DNA from: Chlamydomonas sphaeroides
Taxonomy: Eukaryota > Chlorophyta > Chlorophyceae > Chlamydomonadales > Chlamydomonadaceae
NCBI GenBank assembly: GCA_001662425.1
Contig: BDDC01000113.1
Span: 1-13,173, forward strand
Direction of reading: 5' to 3'
Length of the DNA: 13,173 bases
In this document: piece after piece, positions 12,501 to 13,173 of the stretch
Position numbering within the stretch: position 1 is the stretch's first letter
Layout: each line of letters begins with the position of its first letter
Program-made: the position numbers and the translations under genes
Notes under the pieces: model-generated
What the model was told of the DNA's origin: nothing
Databases searched by the model: none
The model's input: only the letters and a program-made list of their open reading frames with translations

Positions 12501-13173
12501 CAGCAGCTGGGTCCAGGCCGCTGTCAGCCCAGTAGGGGCTACCCAGGGACAACGCATCAATGCCGCCCAGCCACAGGCGCTGGGCAGCGCCAGAGGCAGC
12601 CGCTGACGTCAGCAGACTGGACAGCTCCGCCAGGTCCTGAGTTTGTGGCACGGAAGGCGTTGTAAGCAGCGAAGAGGCTTGAGCTTACAACAGCTTCGAC
12701 TTCTCGGTAAGGCCGCGCGGAAGGGGTGCGTGAGGCAGACAGTAGCTGAGGCGTCCAAGAAGGCCGAGCCATGGATGCCTAGTGTGTGCGTAAGCCGTTT
12801 TCAATCGACAGGTGACCCACCTCAGCGTTTGACACCCTGGCCAGCTCGCCGGGTGCCAGGGCATTGCGACAGAGCAGGGCCGCCTGCAGAGATGGCATAC
12901 CCATGGAATGCGAGTTGAAGGATGCGAATCGAAGCTTATAGCCCATGCCAAGCAACCACATTGATAGCGGTCCACGCAGACAAGCGAGCAGCAGGGCCCA
13001 GCGAGTACGGACATCAACCGCACGTGACTGGGACCACAAACAGATCGTCGCACCTGCTGCCAGGTCGTGCGCACGCTGCTGTGGGCGTAGAGGGTGTAGA
13101 GGTAACCGCCTCGCACTGTCTGGGCGGTGGCTCTGGCGGCAAGGTCCGCCTTGGACGCAACCGGCAGCGACCA
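1..13173 (-). CDS. Giant multi-exon gene for a multidomain secreted/surface protein (interior part only)
   Basis: About 66 exons on the minus strand can be chained from 13173 to 1. Each ends in a GT donor and starts after an AG acceptor, and the phases agree at nearly all junctions, which chance would not give. The chained product is about 1,970 residues and enters and leaves the window open. Domains in order are a C-type lectin-like domain, a DUF4215 Cys-rich repeat, carboxypeptidase-regulatory-like beta domains, a DPPGD-motif module, a helical insertion and a beta-rich module with a CPHEP motif. Such domains are extracellular in known families, so secretion or surface display is inferred; no signal peptide or clear membrane anchor lies in the window. 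Function is unknown. Exon limits are given in the following entries, all of which belong to this one gene. Individual micro-exons and the last 800 bases are less certain than the whole. Confidence 0.86.
661..1142 (-). CDS. Exons 61-63: GDQFLVEI, CPHEP and ELVLENKSETEE motifs
   Basis: Exons 1071-1142, 853-981 and 661-792, all read in phase 0. They give RERTVTVTLSDKDPGDQFLV, then IKPCPAYGVPMFKTLAGRSR with CPHEPNTLKRYDAKISLRTP, then QGDSTLYELVLENKSETEEP. The succession LsD.D.GD.F.V.I, YG.P.F.t..GrS.CPhEP.T..R and f.L.L.N.S.T.E is the most recognisable block of the recalled module in Bacteroidetes and protist giant proteins. It is probably a beta-sandwich with a Cys pair. The 3' end of exon 63 is uncertain: the donor at 661 (gtcctt) is weak but gives the phase needed next, while the better-looking donor at 671 does not. 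Confidence 0.8.
1225..1825 (-). CDS. Exons 58-60: FSFSGGGGSYSYS block
   Basis: Exon 58 (1594-1825, 77 codons, the longest here) reads YMEEGGAKGNTVVKPVVDVP, GGILAGHQLDALQQETNTKF, then FSFSGGGGSYSYSMTSASSL and STTIRFGISFQSYTG. Exon 59 (1366-1427) gives YETLFTVQSELFNVIRVESE and exon 60 (1225-1275) gives DESKYGVELTFGSALNQ. The Gly/Ser/Tyr-rich F-S-x-G...Y..S.T piece followed by alternating hydrophobic strands is the part of the recalled bacterial module before D-x-GD-x-F. For exon 59 the acceptor tacaaag at 1428 is the one that keeps phase 1; the nearer tgtgcag does not. Confidence 0.82.
1445..1484. repeat. ATGCAGTT-type short repeat in intron
   Basis: Three imperfect units of ATGCAGTT separated by AT-rich bases, ending in ATGCATGCAA, within the intron 1428-1593. 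The region is clearly more AT-rich than its surroundings and lies near the 3' splice site of exon 59. Confidence 0.75.
1916..2744 (-). CDS. Exons 54-57: helical region with W and acidic residues
   Basis: Exons 2595-2744, 2428-2487, 2108-2182 and 1916-1984, all phase 0. Products: LMTRLPYPSTIHPNSIESGI, then KGWEDILEVHKKLYDTAFDD and SGQLPTYQ; FGSPEANGFTQPVVEGIWHE; RMDQHPQRSMYMYEGRRIAN and ERLEQ; DGVWKLGFFEGEGRLQQLML and RTQ. The I.GW...L..h.K pattern matches, in my recollection, the short helix that precedes the F-S-x-G block in the related bacterial module. Because all junctions are phase 0, any of these exons could be skipped without a frameshift. Confidence 0.8.
2360..2403. repeat. 11-bp minisatellite in intron
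   Basis: Three near-perfect copies of CGGTTGCTTAG (2360-2370, 2371-2381, 2382-2392) plus a degenerate fourth (2393-2403) lie in the intron 2183-2427, just inside the donor of exon 55 on the transcribed strand. Related single-copy sequence occurs at 4083-4093. Confidence 0.85.
2822..3167 (-). CDS. Exons 52-53: FNTTTC and ILPDLRRQLG segment
   Basis: Exon 52 (3113-3167) follows the acceptor ccctgcag and gives DTLSFNTTTCEASARMAVP; exon 53 (2822-2915) follows ccttgcag and gives VWHIRSVILPDLRRQLGMAD and a short polar tail ending AKTRC before the donor gtatat. A shorter version of exon 53 starting at 2883 would also fit the phase of exon 51 directly, but would lose the VWHIRSVILP strand/helix, which matches the recalled I.n..IPnL..LR pattern after the GD motif. 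I therefore prefer the two-exon model. Confidence 0.68.
3260..3977 (-). CDS. Exons 46-51: HPGMVGDGSD segment
   Basis: Exons 3947-3977, 3823-3844, 3728-3745 (18 bases), 3622-3658, 3387-3436 and 3260-3293. Joined in phase they read DKGTAGMSSER, SYDNTGE, DESEYK, MTITKADGFSTP, AEYNHPGMVGDGSDMIL and APTFAIMFTQE. The HPGMVGDGSDMIL...FAIMF stretch corresponds, in my recollection, to the YxTS....G..GDvFvG...N.....f block that follows the DPPGD motif in the Bacteroidetes proteins. Very short exons again interlock: an 18-base exon sits between phase-0 neighbours. Function unknown. Confidence 0.74.
3978..4382 (-). other. Longest intron (405 bases)
   Basis: This intron has donor gtaagtaag and acceptor ttgcacag. 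No convincing exon was found inside it, although one of phase 1-1 could be hidden. It holds a perfect 7-bp hairpin at 4200-4217, an 8-bp inverted repeat (4171-4178 with 4213-4220) and a 15-base sequence shared with the intron at 4936-5008. Confidence 0.6.
4200..4217. repeat. Intronic hairpin
   Basis: GCGACCT and AGGTCGC form a perfect 7-bp stem around a 4-base loop. It lies mid-intron, so it is not a terminator; a role in RNA folding is possible but unproven. Confidence 0.6.
4383..4623 (-). CDS. Exons 44-45: short exons ending the insertion
   Basis: Exons 4597-4623 (RHPEDILDL) and 4383-4485, which begins ISPTCSSSTMKVGLNMQSGP and continues CVGLGFMLCWELLE. The second is a hydrophobic beta-like segment with three cysteines. 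The frame was chosen because the neighbouring frames hit stops and because an in-frame TAG lies immediately before the acceptor. Possible roles are a disulfide-bonded strand pair; no known domain matched. The intron before exon 44 (4624-4859) contains a candidate 3-base micro-exon (GCG, 4724-4726) with consensus AG before and GTAAG after; it would insert one Ala and cannot be judged from sequence alone. Confidence 0.68.
4860..5733 (-). CDS. Exons 37-43: helical insertion, second part
   Basis: Exons 5615-5733, 5466-5509, 5266-5375, 5179-5198, 5093-5123, 5009-5031 and 4860-4935. Products include VQGNATIDAGTAGRGEGYSL, LKSYLAAAG, KWDGLSDETKNFLA, RALTPDKTHRFYAHALSEYD, VISWQD, LPWVKLIRTE, DPYAVNAG and NNGLVNQSSTVPDEYQNRPR. 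Exons 40-42 are only 20, 31 and 23 bases, yet the phases (2, 0, 2) interlock and the joined peptide VISWQDMLPWVKLIRTEDPY reads as ordinary protein. An in-frame TAA lies seven bases before exon 41, so an intron there is required. No family recognised. Composition is polar and charged, unlike the beta domains on either side. Confidence 0.72.
5851..6570 (-). CDS. Exons 32-36: helical charged insertion, first part
   Basis: Exons 6443-6570, 6326-6377, 6178-6238, 6070-6122 (or to 6131) and 5851-5964. Exon 32 is Lys/Ser/Thr/Gln-rich and amphipathic (SKAISTTKTLIQQIKASSKT) and ends LYMRGAPGVALR; exon 33 gives FYNAYAKGSWRSAIK; exon 34 gives GGIFGAGLVGSAVGPSSAR; exons 35-36 give EVQDPIIAEANK and IVEDLKRERRFASVLSRAKR, strongly helical. 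The Gly/Ala-rich exon 34 piece is hydrophobic but only about 15 residues long, short for a membrane span. I recognise no domain. The exon 34/35 junction is ambiguous: the two acceptors give introns of 55 or 46 bases, both unusually small for this gene. Confidence 0.66.
6604..6675 (-). pseudogene. Decayed duplicate of micro-exon 28 with its intron flank
   Basis: This stretch inside the intron at 6571-6735 aligns with 7122-7190, which holds micro-exon 28 and its upstream intron. A 26-base block (6635-6660 and 7156-7181) is identical; on both sides the match continues with substitutions and one 3-base gap. The exon part FKAIAWT has become SKDVA followed by a stop, and the donor GTAAGT is lost, so the copy is not a usable exon. 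Confidence 0.72.
6736..7144 (-). CDS. Exons 28-31: micro-exon cluster
   Basis: Four tiny phase-0 exons: 7124-7144 (FKAIAWT), 7032-7049 (LPNIIP), 6880-6888 (LAK, 9 bases) and 6736-6756 (IVTVPKK). Each has a good acceptor (cacag, ttgcag, gtag, aag after a pyrimidine tract) and a good donor (gtaagt, gtaaga, gtaatc, gtacaa). They link the DPPGD segment to the helical region without a frame break. The first is the best supported, because a decayed copy of it lies further along the gene. The 9-base exon and the last one are the least certain; skipping any of them keeps the frame, so alternative inclusion is possible. Confidence 0.5.
7240..7705 (-). CDS. Exons 24-27: DPPGD-motif segment
   Basis: Exons 7666-7705, 7562-7597, 7394-7485 and 7240-7297. 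Exon 26 encodes IPIPVPLLILRDPPGDGSSV, the most distinctive motif in the window: a proline-rich lead, a hydrophobic strand, RDPPGDG and a Ser-rich continuation. Exons 24 and 25 give SFNMYAIVK and GSVTRANTGYIE; exon 27 gives SMSQTDKTTCGGVGSGDM. From memory, ILRDPPGDxSYS is a hallmark of a module in giant cell-surface proteins of Bacteroidetes and of some protists; its biochemical role is not known to me. Phases 1-0-0-2-0 agree across the four exons. Confidence 0.78.
7798..8860 (-). CDS. Exons 19-23: beta-rich module with KYNVQIRLFEEYG
   Basis: Exons 8645-8860, 8398-8482, 8177-8265, 8013-8102 and 7798-7922. The 72-codon exon 19 has acidic residues (ASDVEVEEVPAPLPTVSF) then FTYMAPVEMSVAVC. Exon 21 reads VQQKYNVQIRLFEEYGRQTC, exon 22 starts DTIGGELTECASARLGC, and exon 23 reads VATNPTMGLAEYVHELIPS then APNFG. 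I recall the order KYxVxIxxxExYGxxxC ... I.D...GG ... NP....Y.H....G.PNF from giant secreted Bacteroidetes and protist proteins, directly before a DPPGD motif, as here. For exon 22 an earlier acceptor at 8150 would leave a 26-base intron, so I chose the acceptor that starts the exon at 8102. Confidence 0.75.
8951..9996 (-). CDS. Exons 13-18: second and third carboxypeptidase-regulatory-like repeats
   Basis: Exons 9938-9996, 9681-9847, 9438-9531, 9247-9329, 9125-9180 and 8951-9053. Exon 14 carries GVRICATVQPG, then QVDGSYVLAVGAGSLVKLEA, then YDTHTFTM; this is the C...T..DGsY.l.v..G..v.l.....H.f arrangement of carboxypeptidase-regulatory-like repeats. Exon 15 begins VDESGAFELMAPVHDIDI and ends EVAVSVAG; exon 16 continues GGNCRFGLGGVTLQF, which starts a third, more diverged copy with its own cysteine pair. 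Exon 18 contains LAALPWTISYVELADPIPDL. All six exons fit in phase. A run of tandem beta domains on the cell exterior is the simplest reading. Confidence 0.78.
10141..10834 (-). CDS. Exons 9-12: first carboxypeptidase-regulatory-like beta domain
   Basis: Exons 10625-10834, 10505-10529 (25 bases), 10326-10413 and 10141-10223. Exon 9 reads ECRDVTIMWAGKISGEVKT, then ASPGTRLTGRILG, then IADDSGKYTLQLQ. This follows the carboxypeptidase regulatory-like (transthyretin-type) pattern G.I.G.V......P...v.G......T..D.G.Y.l.l. The fold is a small beta-sandwich common in secreted proteins and has no enzyme activity of its own. The following exons give EKCTGQLV, a basic stretch (TASKRTKLRSGRILL) and LLPIQDDSSLPITGFVR, which opens the next domain of the same type. 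The 25-base exon is small but restores the phase on both sides. Confidence 0.75.
10915..11870 (-). CDS. Exons 5-8: beta-rich extracellular linker region
   Basis: Exons 11704-11870, 11470-11634, 11291-11381 and 10915-11201 chain without a phase conflict. The roughly 237 residues alternate hydrophobic and polar positions with scattered cysteines, as in secreted beta-sandwich proteins. Stretches such as TTTCGCTLDNPGGRPVNLTV and LQIGLTYRYCVTVASDASS look like beta-strands of a fibronectin-III-like or immunoglobulin-like fold, but I cannot assign a named family. The segment after GLTYRYCV ends in an EPEC motif at the next exon, which starts the first carboxypeptidase-regulatory-like domain. No catalytic motif is visible. 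It most likely spaces the N-terminal binding domains from the following beta modules. Confidence 0.75.
11946..12188 (-). CDS. Exon 4: DUF4215 / Myxococcus-type Cys-rich repeat
   Basis: A single exon of 81 codons (enters with one base of a split codon, leaves in phase 2). Its C-terminal half reads CGDGVPWQGIEECDLGSDN followed by SADGICSANTC. This matches the DUF4215 (Myxococcus Cys-rich repeat) pattern CGDG...EECD.G..N..DGC...C. Family members occur in secreted proteins of bacteria, ciliates and algae, and the cysteines are presumed to form disulfides. The first half (LPDVVSATTCPAVGPSL) has no recognised domain. Only one repeat is visible here. Phase fits the lectin exon before it and the exon after it. 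Confidence 0.85.
12190..12221 (-). repeat. Duplicated 3' splice region before exon 4
   Basis: The 14-mer TGCGGGGCAATGTG occurs at 12190-12203 and 12208-12221, an 18-base period. On the transcribed strand this doubles the CACATTGCCCCGCA tract; only the copy next to exon 4 is followed by G and makes a CAG acceptor. Confidence 0.8.
12320..13173 (-). CDS. Exons 1-3: C-type lectin-like domain
   Basis: Exons 13054-13173, 12821-12883 and 12320-12636 join in phase 0 and end in phase 2. They encode about 166 residues. The core runs from YLYTLYAHSSVRTTWQQ through AALLCRNALAPGELARVSNAE, a typical helix-1 region (W..A...C......L..v.n.e), to RLWLGGIDAL, a tryptophan-rich YWADSG segment, WTPSGGDG, then C in AMCATL, SDNC and FVCA. 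This WLGG...W...C...DNC...FVC order is the C-type lectin-like fold signature with its paired disulfides. The EPN/QPD sugar-specificity motif was not seen, so calcium-dependent sugar binding cannot be claimed; protein or glycan binding outside the cell is inferred. The domain continues upstream of the window only by a short stretch, so it may be nearly complete. Confidence 0.87.

Noticed and set aside
1..13173. tRNA, rRNA, CRISPR arrays, transposase or bacterial operon
   Set aside because: No cloverleaf, rRNA block, regular spaced repeats, transposase motif or adjacent full-length open frames were seen.

Overview
This looks like nuclear DNA of a eukaryote and not a prokaryote. No strand carries a long uninterrupted gene. 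The minus strand carries a run of short protein-like segments, each bounded by GT...AG splice signals (donors mostly gtgagt, gtgcgt or gtaag; acceptors mostly tgcag), whose reading phases fit together at nearly every junction. Introns are mostly about 55-200 bases. The moderate-to-high GC content, dense short introns and splice-signal style suggest a green alga (Chlorophyta) or a similar protist. The exact lineage is inference.

The window is the interior of one very large minus-strand gene. Transcription enters at base 13173 and leaves at base 1, with neither start nor stop codon inside. I resolved about 66 exons, about 5.9 kb of coding sequence and close to 1,970 residues. Reading from high to low coordinates, the protein contains: a C-type lectin-like domain (13173-12320); a DUF4215/Myxococcus-type Cys-rich repeat (12188-11946); beta-rich extracellular-type sequence (11870-10915); two or three carboxypeptidase-regulatory-like beta domains (10834-8951); beta-rich Cys-containing repeats (8860-7798); a segment with the motif LLILRDPPGDGSS (7705-7240); a cluster of micro-exons (7144-6736); a long helical, charged insertion (6570-4383); and a beta/alpha region holding HPGMVGDGSDMIL, FSFSGGGGSYSYS, LSDKDPGDQFLVEI, GVPMFKTLAGRSRCPHEP and ELVLENKSETEE (3977-1).

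The modules from about 10.8 kb down to 1 follow the order of a module I recall from giant secreted proteins of Bacteroidetes and of some protists (DPPGD motif, then a GD motif, then F-S-x-G, then D-x-GD-x-F, then YGTPxF...S-x-CPxE). That resemblance is from memory and has not been searched. The likely product is a giant, multidomain, secreted or cell-surface protein of unknown function, with carbohydrate- or ligand-binding modules toward its N-terminal side.

No plus-strand gene, RNA gene, mobile element or CRISPR array was supported. Noncoding features are intronic: a decayed copy of one micro-exon with its flanks, an 11-bp minisatellite, an ATGCAG-rich repeat, a duplicated 3' splice region and small dispersed or inverted repeats.
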